Shown here: positions 9,045-22,437 of the stretch, in pieces
How the letters are laid out: each line of letters opens with the position of its first letter
Numbering within the stretch: the first letter of the stretch is position 1
NCBI GenBank assembly: GCA_013176395.1
Contig: JABMLP010000006.1
Coordinates: 496,001-560,000, forward strand
DNA: 64,000 nucleotides
Direction: 5' to 3'
Source: Venturia oleaginea
Taxonomy: Eukaryota; Ascomycota; Dothideomycetes; Venturiales; Venturiaceae
Position numbers and translations under genes: made by a program
Notes under the pieces: generated by a model
Seen by the model: only the letters and a program-made list of their open reading frames with translations
Told to the model about the DNA's origin: nothing
Databases searched by the model: none

Positions 9045-11152
9045 TTACGCAGAGCTAAAATTCTCGTTAACGTACAACTTCCCATCCTTTCCCTCGGTGA
9101 ACACATCCCCACCCACACAAGGAAAACACCACAACACATTCTGCGGATCATATTTCTGCTTGATCTTCAACAACTTCTCGTACCTCTCCCCACCCCCATA
9201 AAAGGTCGTCTTCCAATCTTTCTCGTACGGCGATGCCTCATTGATATACGCTCCATGATTCTCAGACAGAGCATCGAAAAGTGGAACATACTTGTTCATC
9301 ATCAAGTCCTCCATAGCCACGATCTTTTCTTTGGGCGCCCACGCAATGTCTTGGTATCCCTCGGCTTTGGCTAGACTTCTCTTCTCCTGTTGTGGTAACA
9401 CGAGTCGCTCTTGGACTTCGTCTGGGAGTACCATTTTGGTTTGGAAGGGCAGTTTTCCGATTCCGCCTGGTAAACCGTCGTTCCACATTGCAATCACATG
9501 TAAACTTGATGTCTTCCATGCTGGGTTCAATCCAATATCCCACTCTCGATTCTGGTGTTTCTCACCGGGAATGTTTGGGTAGGTTAGAATGTACATGTTC
9601 GGATCGTCCAAGATTGTCTTCACAAGCGAGGTGAGCTTTGGCAGATTCGCCGGGTCGGAAAGAGCTTTTCTCGAAAGGAGTCTAGATCCCATGACGAAGG
9701 GGTATCCCGATAGCTCGGTGACCATGCTGGAAGCACCTGACGACCCACCGAGCATTTTAGACACCAAGGTGCTGAATTGGTCTGATATGGGGTAGCTGAG
9801 GACTGAGACGCCTAGAGATCTCATTTTGGCCACCATTGGGTCCCAGCAAGCATTCACTTCCTCTACAGACTTGCTTGGAGCCAACAGAGCGCCTCTATAT
9901 GAGTCTCTCTTCAAGACAGGATATCCCGAAAGGCCGCAGTCATTAAGCGTGGGCATCATCGAGAAGAGGTAGCCGATGGCGTTGTAGTAGGCTTCCTGAC
10001 TCTCAGGTTTGCTGTTCTGCGGCGCGATATTGAACGCAAGGAGTGTTGCTGGTGGCATTGGGTATGCCTTGTAAGTGATTCGGGTTACGATGCCATAGGT
10101 AGAGGCTCCACCACCTCGAAGAGCATAGAAGAGATCGGGATGAGAGGTTTCCGAGGCCGTAACGATGTCTCCCGTCGGCGTCACCACCTGGAATTCGAGG
10201 ACTTGCTCGACTCCGAAGCCATACTGGTTGCTGTACGGTCCATGACCACTAGAGAGGGTGATTCAGTATTCACCTGACGAGGTGGGAGAAACTAGTTTGA
10301 AGTTTCCGTCAACTCACCCTCCTTGGATCCAGCCTCCACCAGCTCCTACCGTACCTTCAACCCCAGCAACCACGATATGCTTCTTCTTCGCGATCTCATC
10401 ATTAACAGCATTCCATATATTCCCAGCACCGTAAACGGCTGCGGCACCCTTCCACTGTCCAGAAACATCAGGTCGATTCGTCGTCCCATTCCACTTTTCA
10501 ACAAACTCCACTCCCTTCAAATGTCTCGTCCAGATGTTCAGTCCACCAGCTCCAACATTCCTACCCAGGAAATCGTGGCCAGTATTCTTCACGCTGACCC
10601 TTACACCCGTCTTACCAGCCCACTTCATAGCCGTCGCGATATCCTCGGCACTAGTCGCCGCAACAACATAGCCCGGATACTTACCACTGGAACATCCCTC
10701 GGCCGGTCCAGGCTGTAACGTGCCTCTCGAAACAGCAAGAGGCGGACACGGATTCCCAGCCCACTGAGGCCAGTTCGTGAGTCCCGGGGTATCGCCCATA
10801 TAGGTAGCATTTTGTATTTGTTTCTGGTATGATTTACAGCCCGCTTCGTCGAACATGGAGCCATAGCAGAGGGCACCCGGGTTGGTGAATTTGATTAGCC
10901 GTCCGGAGATGGAGGCGTTGAGGGCTTGCCATTCTTCTGGTGTTGGGTAGTTTGTTGAACCTAGCTCCTAGAGTGAGGAAGCCACATTAGTATTGCGGCG
11001 TAGGTGCGTATCAGAAATTGAGGCGAGCTTACTGCTTTCGCTAATCGTTGAGTGAAGCCAGCGGTTTGCCCATGGATGGTTTGACAAGTAGACAGCAGAA
11101 GCAGCCACCAAGCAAGCAGTGCGTATTGTGAGTTACGATTTCCCACAAACAT
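9045..11152 (-). CDS. Secreted FAD-binding BBE-family oxidoreductase (isoamyl alcohol oxidase type)
   Basis: Three exons: 11152-11033, 10967-10318 and 10248-9045, 657 aa. Exon 1 encodes a signal peptide (hydrophobic ALLAWWLLLLSTC). An FAD-binding PCMH domain follows: SVKNTGHDFLGRN holds the His expected to carry covalent FAD, and GAGGGWIQGG-GHGPYSNQYG spans intron 2. The C-terminus has the BBE motif (QKYDPQNVLWCFPCVGGD). The position that is Cys in bicovalent members reads T (GTVGAGGG), so single covalent attachment is likely. Such enzymes oxidise alcohols, sugars or alkaloid intermediates with O2 outside the cell; the substrate here is unknown. Introns are 65 and 69 nt with clean GT-AG ends. 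Confidence 0.9.
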
Positions 11153-13345
11153 CTCTACTAGGACAAGAAAGAGAATGAAATGATCGAAGGTTGCTTCGAA
11201 ACTCGGAATGGAACGTTAGCGATTATGTGAGAGAAATGGGTGGCATGGGGTCAATACATGATCACGACTGCAGTGTCCAGCGCCATGATGGCTACACGCT
11301 ATATTGGAGTAAGGATTTAACACTCTAAAAATTTCATATTACCTCAAAGACGAGCAGACCCGCTCAAGGCAAAGGTGAAAGTTCGGGTGTAGGCCAACAG
11401 GAAGTGATTTTCGCCAGAGACGAAACAAGCATCTACTCGATTCTGGTTAGAACGATGTGTTCCTCGTAGCGCCGCCGGGTCGCTTCCCACATATAGTGGC
11501 GGAACGACCCTGCCCCTAAATGCCCTAGCGGGCGATAGCGAAAACAACAAAATAAACTCCTCTAGATACTCGACACCTATTTCCAAATCTTATGCCCCAT
11601 GAGATGCATAGAAATGACATGGCGAAATATGAGACATATTCGAAGTCTAGCTCAAAGCTTGCTCTCCCTCCTCTTCTCCCAAACCCTGTACTGGACATAT
11701 TGTTTCAAGCTTTCTGGATTCGACACGGTACTTGACACCCGAACATCCCCATCGCTAATAATCTTCTTGACGGCGATCCCCGGGATGGCGAAAACGGGGA
11801 GAAGGAAGGCCGGGACGTGTCTTGGACCTGTGATTTGCGAATTGCCTTTTCAATATCGCTCCTCAGCATGTCTGTGAAGTGGTGACCTGGTCTTTCGACT
11901 ATCGAGTAGATTTCGGCTGACTGAGCCAAAGCGGATGCCGCTTGGATTCAGGGTTCCGTCACTGTGACGCGGCTTTAGCATGGAAGAGGATTTCTTCTCC
12001 AGGTTTTCGTTGTGGTTACCACGGTACGCACCTCTCCGCCCATGGATCTTGGCTCACCGTGTCTGTGGGTTATATTGAATCCTAATATAGAATCAGTGGG
12101 TCGTATTCTTTCTTTGCGACGAGAGCTTAATTACCAATCACGCTGTGCCTATATTTTGACACGATCAAAAGCTCAAAACAAGCCTCATGATAGTTTTTAC
12201 CGTCGCCATGGCCAAAGAAGTAGATTGGCATGAAAAGAAACGGGGTCCTACAAATGACTTGTCCAGCTTCTCCCAGCTAGATCAATCTACTGTCAGCCCG
12301 TTTTCTTTGTTCAAACAGTGGAGCAGCAGGACGCTGAATTAGACATCTCTCGATTGGCTTTTCGTGCGACTCGACTTCCAGATCGGAGGCTCGATCGTCT
12401 CCCCGCTCGGCCACGGCAATGACGTCGAGGGACTTGAACACTTCGGTCTTCGATTCCGTCTCCCCGCTCTGCCACGGCAATGACGTCGAGGGACTTGCTC
12501 TGCCATGGTGGTGACGTACATGCTTTCCCCCGTCTCTGCATCGCCAACATCGACGTCCTGTCCTCTGGATGTCCTCTATGCCCTTGGTATCATCGAATCC
12601 CTCCTTCAAACCAACGTCCGACTAAACATCTATCTAGAAGTTATGGCGACCTTGGCGAAAGATGGACCAGGCGTGGAGATGGTGCCATGTCTTGAGTGAG
12701 AGCGAATGTGTTGGCGACACTTTGCTATCGGCGTTGAGTCTGCGTTTGTGGGTTTCCACAGGGCCGTGGATTGGGGATGTTTGTTCGTTGCCATCTTGTT
12801 CTGGTTACAACTTACTGCGAGCAACGGTCGTCTAGATGATTCATATAGCTGTGATAAAGACAGGAAGATTTACTGACATGTGGTGAGACCTACTCGGCAC
12901 ACATGATTTTCCGGCTCTCGTCGGCCGGTCTCGGTCCCCACCGTCGTGGCGGCATATGATCATCATCGAAAAGTGGCGAATGGGATGGAGTTGGGGCAAA
13001 TCCAGAATTACTCCATTGGGATGAGATGAGGCTGGTGTATAGATGGCTATTGAACCCGTTCATGTAAGATTCTTGCAGGGAAGCGTCGACTCAGCGACAT
13101 GTATAGTAGAGACAAGTCTGAAACTGCCTTTGGTGGTGATTCCGATGTCGAGTATCCAACTACATGGCTCTATTCGAGCTGAATATCCATCTCAATAAGT
13201 TCCTGGTAACTCTGAGAGCTTACTTTGCCAGAAATTTAGCAACATCAATCTAAATTTGGAAATATTGTATCAAAGAAGATTGATTAATGAGGGAATGTGG
13301 ACTACTGTGCTCACATTCAGGAAGCCCACTCAACGAGTTCCGCTC
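11153..13345. other. Gene-free stretch with a short direct repeat
   Basis: No credible coding region. A roughly 45-bp segment (CCCCGCTCGGCCACGGCAAT..., ending GGGACTTG) occurs at 12391-12436 and again at 12450-12497. The short frames over it are repeat artefacts. Confidence 0.4.
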
Positions 13346-14658
13346 CTACTGTATCTTTATGAATCCCTGCTCTCCACTAATGCGATACACAACCTTAGTA
13401 CCACTAATCTTGCCGTTTTTCATTTCTTCCAGGCCATCTAAAATCCCATCAAGTCCACCCTCTCTGACTTCATGCTTGTGTGCCCGAATCGTCTTCTCTT
13501 CAATCAACTTCTGCGACAAGACCGAGAACTTGGAGCTGAATGCCAGATCATCAGGGTTCGCATCGAATTGCTTTCCAAATTTGTGGAAGGCTTCACCTAG
13601 CGCAGTGTAGCCCAGTGTAAATGTAGAGGTAACATCGTCGCGGGGACATTTGACGTTGAGTATGGCGCCGTAGCGGAGGGTTTGGCCGCTCGGAGGGTTA
13701 TCGGATAGAGCGTCGGCGCATACTTTTGCCGTTTCCTCCTCAGAAATCGTATCCCAAGCGTAAAATAGTTTGTTGTTCGACGCCTGGCGTATATCGGCCG
13801 CACATGATGGCGAGGAGTAGTCAAATACGTGGTCGGCGCCCAATGATTTGACAAGCTCGAAGTTGTGTTTGGAGCAGGTCGTGAGGACTTCGAAGCCGGA
13901 GCTGTATGTAGTAGGTATTAGTCTGGCTTTGTAGGTGGCGGATGGCACAAGTTCGCCATTCTTGAATGAACAGTCGAATTTGAAAGAGCATGCCTAAATC
14001 CAGGTTCAATATCGCTGAATTTCTGGCAACCGCAAACAACTCTGTCGCCGGAAAATTGTCGATCTCGATGCCCAGTTTGTAGTTTCAAATAACATCTAAC
14101 AGATCATGATTGGCAGGCTGGGTATTTTACTTACAGCTTCGCATACTGGATTGCTAGAGCGCCAGTCGCTGAGCTTCCACCATAGATCAGAATCAATGGC
14201 GAACCTTTAGCCGGCTGATCCGGAAACGGCAATTGCAGCTTCTGGTACATGCCTTGTCCAACAGTAAGAGTCCCAACCCCAAAAGTAGCCGCCTCTTCAA
14301 AGCTCATATCATCCGGAACCCTCATAATCGTAGCCCCCTTAGCAAGAAGGTACTCTCCAAAAGCTCCATCTTCTGGCGATCCAGTATTGCCACCATGTAC
14401 AAAGCCGAAGACGCGATCGCCTTTCTTCCAGCGTCCTTGTATGTTGGCCCCTACATCCTCGACTATGCCAGCGAAATCGCATCCAACGGTACAAGGGCCG
14501 TCGACAAAGCCTATGTGTTTCCAATCTGTGGGGTTCAATGCGACAGCGATGGTTTTGACGAGGGCGTAATCAGGTCGAAGGGAGGGGATTGGAACTCCCT
14601 CGTCCACAGACGCTGTCTTGTCGCCACGCGCTTTAAGTGCTCGCATTGTCCCTGCCAT
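13346..14658 (-). CDS. Zinc-type alcohol dehydrogenase-like / trans-enoyl reductase (LovC/ToxD-like)
   Basis: Two exons: 14658-14135 and 13901-13346, 359 aa from MAGTMRALKARG. That start fits the family better than an upstream in-frame ATG at 14742, which would add 28 residues. The GroES-like N-terminus has NPTDWKHI and GCDFAGIVEDVG. The Rossmann part has YGGSSATGALAIQYAKL, split by a 233-nt intron, and LGADHVFDYSSP. The zinc ligands of true alcohol dehydrogenases are absent. This family reduces enoyl or quinone-type double bonds with NADPH, often for polyketides. No polyketide synthase lies in the window, so the substrate is open. The intron is long for this genome. Confidence 0.85.
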
Positions 14659-14742
14659 GGTGTTTGATGATGTCCGGGAATCCTGTAAAACGCTCTTCGA
14701 TGGTTGTTGATACGGACCAGTTACGGCTGTGCCATCAGACAA

Positions 14743-15578
14743 GAGAGTACGGTCTAAGGAGCACTAGTAGAGGGTATATTATCTAATGCCATCATTACCA
14801 AGCTCTCATCCCGTTGGCGGAAATGCTACCCCATTAGGTAGGTAGGATCAGAACGAAATCGGCCACCATACTATGTAGAGCATGCTGTGCGGATTATGAC
14901 GCGATGATCGGATTGTGAGGCCGGTATCCGCTCGTCCTGGCAGTTTGGACTTTGGACTTGCATGCTTGCATGCTTGATGGCTAGAAGGTGTTTCGTAATG
15001 CTCGCGTGCGTTGCACTCGGGCAGTTGATGGTGAAGAGGCTGGCCCTCGGAATGAGGGAAATGAATTCTGGTACACTAGGTCGGCTGTGGTGGGATGGAG
15101 AATGGAGTTTTCAAGTTTTTCTCCTCACGTTCTAGACGTTTTCGACGTTATGCGAGGCCAAAGCAGTGCAAGTGCTGGGATATACTGTTCAACATGGACT
15201 TTCGTCGTCAAATACTCTCACTATGTAGTAGCACGTGAGCCTCACGTGTGAAGTCTGCTGTATCCGTTATCGCGGGCTTCGATGCAGATGGTGGGAGAGA
15301 AAGATTTTGATATACATGTTGAGACGTCTTTAGATGATCATGAATCGTTCTTCACTCAAATAGTACAAGAAGTTATATATACAGACACAGCCGACGGCCA
15401 TGGAAACAGAAGCAGCCAGGGTATAGACAGCCATTACGCGTTTCTAGAAGTAAAACATCCACATCCATCATATATCCCAGGTCTATAGAAGACGACTCGC
15501 ACAATGATCCCCTGACCAATCCAACGGGTTATCATAATATTTACATTATAGAATCATAAGAGCGTGCCCAGGCATGTG
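14743..15578. other. Intergenic stretch, no gene recognised
   Basis: Promoter side of the enoyl reductase and 3' side of the rhodopsin-domain gene. Nothing further seen. Confidence 0.4.
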
Positions 15579-17432
15579 TCATGACCACGGGCTCGCAGGT
15601 GGACTTCCAGGTCCCTCACTGCTCTCATCATCATCCATGAAGAAAGTGCTCTGACTCTCCCTCCGTTGCCAAAAAGATGGAGTGACTCTCGATTTCGAAT
15701 TTCTCCACCAAGCTCCACTATCACAACTTCTTGACTCGTCATCGGAGTGCGAGAAGCCATGAGGATGGAATTTTCCACAGCCTCTACATGCCACGAAGCC
15801 CGGACTCAGTGTTGGATCTGGCTGCGTGATCGTCGACCGGTGAGATAACGACGATGGACTCGCTGGCAGCACTGGAGTCGGTAGAGGTCTGAAGATGGCT
15901 GGTAGCTCCGGAAGTTCATCTTCTATTGGTTCTCTAGAGGTGATAGAGTCACCTGATTCGGGATCGGGGATGGATGTTCCTATTGTGCGAGTACCGGACC
16001 ATACCGTGAATCGTGATGATAGGCCTGAGCTGCGGAGCCCCGATCTCTCAAATGTGTCAGGGGTGGTAGATCTCCACACAGAGCTGGGAAAACGCAACGG
16101 GCTCTGTGGTGTTAGATCGAGGTGGATTGGGATACCAGGGTGGCCTGGTTCATAAGCAACAGCGACGAGGGGAGACATGGCTCGTGGACTACCGAGACCA
16201 TTGCCTAATCCGGTTGTGTGGATCTCGCGGAACAAAGGTGAAGCGAAGGCCATCTGGCTGTCAGGAGTCTCCACGGTACGGGGTTTCTCAGCGATCTCCG
16301 ATTTGCGCACAGCGATTGTGTTGGAGAATTCCAGGAAAACCTGGCGAAGTGAGGGTGCGCAGGCGCAAATCAGTGCGAGGTGGTACTCGAATAGCGAAGC
16401 CAGAATTGCAAGGCCTCCCAACCCTGTAATGCTCCATTAGTATCAGTCCAAGGGCTGGAAACAGCAAGGAAAATGTGGACGTACAAGTGAAATCCTCTCG
16501 TATCTGAACCAGTTGAGAGACGAGAATTGCCCTTGCAATTCCGGCTCCAACAACTCTGCAAGATTAGGTAAGTGACTTGATCCAGATTTCGATGGCAAAG
16601 AGTACGTACAGAAATCCGACCGCAAAGACTGAATACAAACCAATCTTCTGCTTCATCGGTTTGCGTAATCCACTAAGAATCACCAGGGGAATGGTGACAG
16701 CAGCCAGATCAGTCGCAGCGCTAAGAGCAGCAGCTACCGGCCACGTAACAGTATCGGCAATACATCTATAAGACTTGGTATATGATGGGTCGTACATGTT
16801 CCAATTTGCAGCAAGTGGGGCGCATTTTGCCAAAGGTATTATAGTGAAGACGAGCATATACACAACTACGAATGCTAGACACGCTCGGATAGCCCAAAGC
16901 AAATTGCGGTTGTTGAAAATGTTGATCAGTCGGAGATAGAGCAGAAGAACCGATATTTTGTTGAACGATGTCGCAAGAATGAAAAATAGTTCTATAAGCC
17001 AGCCAGCCTTGAGAGTATCGTTAGCCACGAGCTGACCACGAGCATCAAGAAAAGACTGACAAAGACGGCATGCGAATAATCTCTGACAGGTACATCGACA
17101 ATATGTCGATTATACCCCCAGTTCAAAGCTCCTATTCTTGTCAGTCTGATATATGGGAAATGCCAATTTTTCCAATCCATACCTATTATCGCAAACGTAG
17201 TGAGGACTGTTCCAAACAACTATCGAGTGGTTAGACTATGGTAACATCTTCTGGTTGTGTCACATACCCAACCAATGACCAGGAAAGCATCGTCCGTTCC
17301 TGCTTTTCCGCTCCTCCTTGAAAACCGGGTGTACAGCCTCAATGCAAGGAATCCTGTCGAGATGATCTGAAGGACTATAGCGACGATCGAAAGGTAGTTG
17401 TGATGCCCGTGTCCAGCCACTTCGTTTGCCAT
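15579..17432 (-). CDS. Rhodopsin-domain integral membrane protein (SAT4/PTH11-like)
   Basis: Six exons: 17432-17268, 17219-17183, 17131-17061, 17007-16610, 16555-16485 and 16423-15579, 528 aa; phases agree throughout. About seven transmembrane segments fill residues 10-290. They include YLSIVAIVLQIISTGFLAL, ELFFILATSFNKISVLLLYL, ACLAFVVVYMLVF and LGGLAILASLFEYHLALI. The extracellular loop with paired Cys (LAKCAPLAANW ... YRCIAD) is typical of the fungal SAT4/DUF3112-type family. A long Ser/Pro-rich cytosolic tail of about 240 residues follows and contains CRGCGKFHPHG. Such proteins are thought to sense external signals. The donor of intron 3 (GTCAGT) is the least certain junction. Confidence 0.85.
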
Positions 17433-19763
17433 CGTGGTGGATGAGGTTTTGATGAAACGAGACGACGAATTATGGGTTAAAAAAGACAAACAATTAATGA
17501 AGGAAATCCGACAGGACGGAACGACAAACAGGTATACCGAAAGAATGAAGACTTCATGCGGGGTACCTGATCTTTGGAAAGTACATGGCTGGGTACTTAC
17601 GCTGGTAATTGATCTTTTGATAGGCGGAGCTAATGGATCGTTCGAAACTGCCTGTGCAGGACCAAAACAACTTGCTGATAGGGCGAGGCGTAGAACTACG
17701 CATCACTGCCCTCTCCCGATTCGTGCGAATTCTAAGATAATGCATAGACCATAGTTCGTAGCAGGAACAGCTGACTCGTTCGCGCAGCAAGCTTGGGATA
17801 TCTCAAACCAACTGGACCTGGGAAATAATCAAAAAGATAATCCTGTCCAGGTACGCGGAGGCTTATTCGGCGAGTTGAGGCTGTCCTAGCAGTTCCCGGT
17901 ATGCAGTTCCGGGCATATTCTTCAATTTATTAGCAAGGCAAGCTGTGGATACTAGTAGACTTTTTGCTAGAACTCCACTCTACACACCACGCTGCCGAGG
18001 CCGGGGGCCGGGGGCCATCTGGAGGGTCCTTGTCCCTTGACAGCGGAATGGTGCGGCAACATCCTCTCGTTACCTGACCACTGGACATTGTAAGGTGAAG
18101 TCTTTCCAAGGCCATGGAATCAGAAAAACAACTGCTTTTAGAACGACATTGCAATATTTTCGTGATTGGTCCGGCGCATGAGAATTTCCTGGCCTAAGAG
18201 TTGAAGAATTGGGTCTGCATGCTGCATGCGGCCGCTTTCTTCACACAATCTGGCCCTTGCAGAATGATGATGGCGAGCTGATGTTGGGGTAGTGGGTACT
18301 CCTTGGTAGCAGCGCCGCGCTGAACTAGAGGTCACATCAATGATTGGCTCAAGGACCTAGCCGAGAAGGGCCAAAGACGATGCAGAAAATGGAGGCTTGG
18401 CGACTCGAGTGCTCCTTCGATTGAACTCCTATAAGTCATGGCCCTCGTGGGTGATAGCATGATACGGACAGTGGCATGGCCCGCCAAATGGTCGGAGCGG
18501 CCTCAGCAGGATCCCATGTTGAGTAGGGTATAAGAAATAACGAGTCGAGGGACAAGTGCCAACGGAGATACAAACTTGGTCGGAGCATCAAGTGACAGTA
18601 TCATTGAAACCAAAATGCGGACCGTCTTCTCCTGTCGGATGGCCACACTTGCAGCAGCGCAGCAGTATCAGCCAAATGAGGACAAGTCTTCCAAAGTTTG
18701 ACAGCTGTATCTAAGCTCAAGTTTGTCAAGTACTCTTCTCTTCGAGCACCTAGGACTATCTCTCGGCTGCGCTATGATTACTCGTTTGCGTGTTTGTTGT
18801 GGTACTGACTGCTGTGCTGAGTGCTGAGTGCTGAGTGCTGAGTGCTGAGTGCTGAGTGCTGAGTGCTGAGTGCTGAGTGCTGAGTGCTGAGTGCTGAGTG
18901 CTGAGTGCTGAGTGCTGATTGCTGATTGCTGATTGCTTATTGCTTAGGCAGCTGAGCGCACGGAGCTGTATGCCGAATTCTCCTAGAATTTCTCTCCTGA
19001 TTATTCAGCAGATACCACTCTGCGAGCATGGCTTCGACCCATCCTCCCACAATCATAACCACAATCCTTCGCACTTCGGTTCATCAATTCGACCACGACA
19101 TCGAAACTGCCAAGTACTGCCGATGAGCACAGCACCACACTCACTGAATCAGCACTGCTAGCATCCTCATCATGCAGGAAGGTACAGCTGCCGACGAATG
19201 AGACAATGTGTTTCATCATGCACTTCAAACAAACACGATTGCGTCAAAGAAACACTGCACTTGACGGGTAGACTTTCAACAATTCGACTCAATTGCTAGC
19301 CGATGTACCTTGTACCTTCGTCCTCCACACCTCCCTGTATGAAGAAAAATGCTAAGAGAAGTACAGATATAACTAAATTCAGCCACAACTTAGTTGCAGT
19401 AGGAGAGAAGGGTAGCAACGGTCGAGCGCGTGGCAATACAGGACCGAACTGGCACCTTACAGGTCCGGCATTGGCAATGACTCGGACTTTCGAGTCTCAT
19501 CAAACTTTCGGCTCTGACGGCACATCGAAACAAATGATAGATCTAGACTTTGTTCAAGAGCATATAAGTATCTAGCTGTCCCACTTTTCACGCACTCCTC
19601 AGGAGTATCCGAACTTTCATTTTCTGTATGCAAATCGCAAGCCTTGTGGTCTTTGGTTGATAGCTTTGGCAGGAAACCACCCTTCACACTTCTGAAACCA
19701 CTCGGTCCGCATACGAGATGCACCTCTGTAAACACATTGAATTATCGGAACCTCGCCTGCTCT
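17433..19763. other. Gene-free stretch with a 7-bp microsatellite
   Basis: No coding region recognised apart from short unsupported frames. The main structure is the GCTGAGT array at 18813-18936. Confidence 0.4.
18813..18936. repeat. 7-bp tandem repeat (GCTGAGT)n
   Basis: About 14 near-perfect GCTGAGT units are followed by degenerate GCTGATT and GCTTATT units at the right end. That gives a gradient of decay from left to right. Confidence 0.9.
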
Positions 19764-21692
19764 TCAATCTTCAACATCTCTCGGAGCATGCGACTTCCAA
19801 AAAGCCTCGTAATCTTCAGGACTCTGAGTGGCAAATTCCGTTGGCCGAGTCAGAGGAAGGAAAGGTTCATTTCGATCCTCAAACTCCTGCAACCTTCGTC
19901 GTGTCTTTTCTTTGGCCTTATTGACGCTGTATATCTTGACACGATGGCAAGAACTCGTGACATGCAGTCCCCAATTCCAGGCGGACCGCACGAAGGTGGG
20001 CTGTGTGTTCAACGAGTTGTCCCAGCACCTGACCGTCAGCTCCATCCATCCTTCATGATCGACAGGCAGATCAATGTGCCAGATCCTCCACGAGAACTTG
20101 TGCTTCTCGCTAAGATTCTCCCAAGGAACCTACATCACTGTTAGTATACAGCGATTCTAGGTCGAGGATGCAACGGTTGGACATACCTCATACCAGATGT
20201 ACCCGCCATCAGACGAAACTTCCACACGTTCTGGCCAACGCCCTCCACCGGAGTAGGCCCACCCTTTTACAGTGATTTTTCCCTCGTGGACAACGACTTG
20301 TTTTGACCACGGCTCCATTATGGCGGAACTGACTGGCATCTCCTGGATGTTTATACCCATCGAATACGCTTGATTATGTTTTCCGACCTGGCTGTTGAAG
20401 TAAAGATACTCTTTGGACTGAACGGGAGCCCGTGATGGCTGGTCAATCACTTTGATCCTGTAGAGCCATTTCACTGACCGCGCTCCTATGTAGCCGTACA
20501 CCACTGCTCTCAGTGGCGCTCCATGGATCTTTGGAAGTGGCTCGCCGTTCATCTCCCAGGCTAGAAGGACTTCATTGGTTTTCACCTTGGAGTATGGCAC
20601 GCTGACCACGTAGTTCATCACTTTGTTCTACACCATCATGTTAGCACCAGCAAACTGAATAAGCCAACTAACATGCTTACCTGTTTGAAGTAGGTGTCAG
20701 CTCCATGCAGCTCAACGTGCTTTCCACCATCAATGAGGCCTCCGCAATGTTTGATGACTTTCTTCAGGCTGACGCCAGTCCATTTCGCAGTTCCGATGGC
20801 CCCTTCGGCCCAAGGCGCATTGATCATCTCGTCACCTTCACCAGGGTATTCATTGATTTGTTCAATGCGTCTAGTTCCACTGCATTGAATTGTCACCAGA
20901 GTCGACTGTCGTGGAAACAAGCTCTCATTCTGCAGATCTGCCAATGAAAGTTTCAAAGGGTTCTTGACAAGGCCATCAAGTCTCAATTCGAATGCTTCAG
21001 GCTCGATGTTGGGAATACCTCCATGGTTTCGAACAAAATGGAGCGGATTAGGCGTTATCGGTTTCGCTGTCACAAGACGCTGGAATTGTCAGTATTCAAC
21101 TGGCCAGGCAATCGTGGAATCTTTACCTTGGGAGGCTCGCCATTGTATGGAAACTCCAAAAGATGAAGCATATCAGCATGTTTCTCCTGCACGACCCTCA
21201 ACCAACTCTCCTCGGGCACACTAGTCAAAGGCCCTCCAACAGCCTTGTGCCACATCTTCCACCTCACACCCTCCAAGACCGGATTCGTCGTTGGTAAATT
21301 CCCCCATTGAAACTCGGGAGGCGGCGGAAAAATGCTACTCTCCAGGATCTCAGCCGCCTTTGCTTTTTTCTCCGGATAGTCTTCCCATTCTATGTACCCT
21401 TCCCAACCCGGACGTTCTTCAGCGAAGATGAGGGCGCGATCTTCCGATGTGCCGTCGGTGTCGTAGGGATAGTCTGGTTCGAATGTACCGCTTGTTTTTT
21501 CGTCTTTTGTTGGGTTGTCTGCTTTTGGGTGGGAGGCGAGATTTAGAAGGGGCACGTTTGCTGAGAAGCCCTGTTCGAGGAGCCATTCCTCTTGAGGCTT
21601 GTTTTATTAGATTTGCTCACTTCGTGCATTTGCGAGGAGGAGGGAAAGCGGTATACCTGTCGAGCCTCGCTAGCCATGATTTTTGAAGCCAT
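19764..21692 (-). CDS. Sulfite oxidase-family molybdopterin enzyme
   Basis: Five exons: 21692-21657, 21597-21127, 21079-20681, 20627-20187 and 20129-19764, 570 aa; all introns are phase 0 and 47-59 nt. The molybdopterin domain begins around residue 170 (HFVRNHGGIPNI). It carries the Mo-ligand cysteine in TIQCSGTRR, then WTGVSLKKVI and the signature HGAPLRAVVYGYIGARSVKW. The C-terminal dimerisation domain has GWAYSGGGRWPERVEVS and WNWGLHVTSSCHRV. No cytochrome b5 heme domain and no clear mitochondrial targeting sequence are present. The N-terminal 160 residues are unlike animal SUOX. The family oxidises sulfite to sulfate or does related sulfur/N-oxide chemistry; the electron acceptor is not evident. 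Confidence 0.92.
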
Positions 21693-22437
21693 GACCTATA
21701 AACACGAGCACAAAGATAAAAACGAGTAACGGGAAGGGTTTTTCTATATATCGACCATGGCCAAGGCTTAGTCAAAATTACGTGAAATCATGGTTCTGCA
21801 ACGGCTGTCGGCGATCGTAACCACGACATGCCATCCCACCTCTGAACCATTCCCAAAACATACATTAAGCCGAAAAGGCGAAGATGCCGGCATCTCCACA
21901 GAAAGACTCCAAAACGATGAGCTCATCGAAGTCTTCGGCGACGTTGTCCGTCTATCCGCTGCAGGAAAGCTTGATGGTGGAAGTACGTGGTCGCGGAGAT
22001 ATTCCTTCCTTGCTTGCTTGCCTGCTTGTTTGCTTGCAGTGAGTGAGTGCTCCTTGGGTTTCTCTTATCGCGGGTAAGGGCGATTGCGTTGGGTTGAGAA
22101 CGACCAATTATGACGTCGGTGTTACTCTTTTGCCGAGTTTGGGGCGATGGGTGTAAGTTTTATTCAGCGCGTTGCAGGGCGTTGATGAGCGAATCATTTG
22201 AGTGCTGTGGTATCCAGATTGTAGTACCATTCAATCGCTCCATTAAAGGTAAGATACCGTTATCATGGATTACTACGTTTTAATGGAAAACACCATGTCT
22301 CCACAAAACCATCATGCCGCCCAAGAATGTCTGCTCGTGGACCGTCACGAGGGGGCAAGAAACCGAGTTTGGGAAGGGCGGCTACGTCGCTCACGGGCAA
22401 CAAGAGGCAAAGGGAGCCCGAGGCTGCCACTGAAGTA
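21693..22437. other. Intergenic stretch, no gene recognised
   Basis: Upstream of sulfite oxidase and downstream of the broken S9 gene. I looked here for the missing hydrolase domain of the S9 gene and did not see it on either strand. Confidence 0.4.

Noticed and set aside
12277..12609. Overlapping minus-strand frames near 12.3-12.6 kb as a gene
   Set aside because: They arise from a short direct repeat (AVAERGD-like echoes) and have no supporting features.
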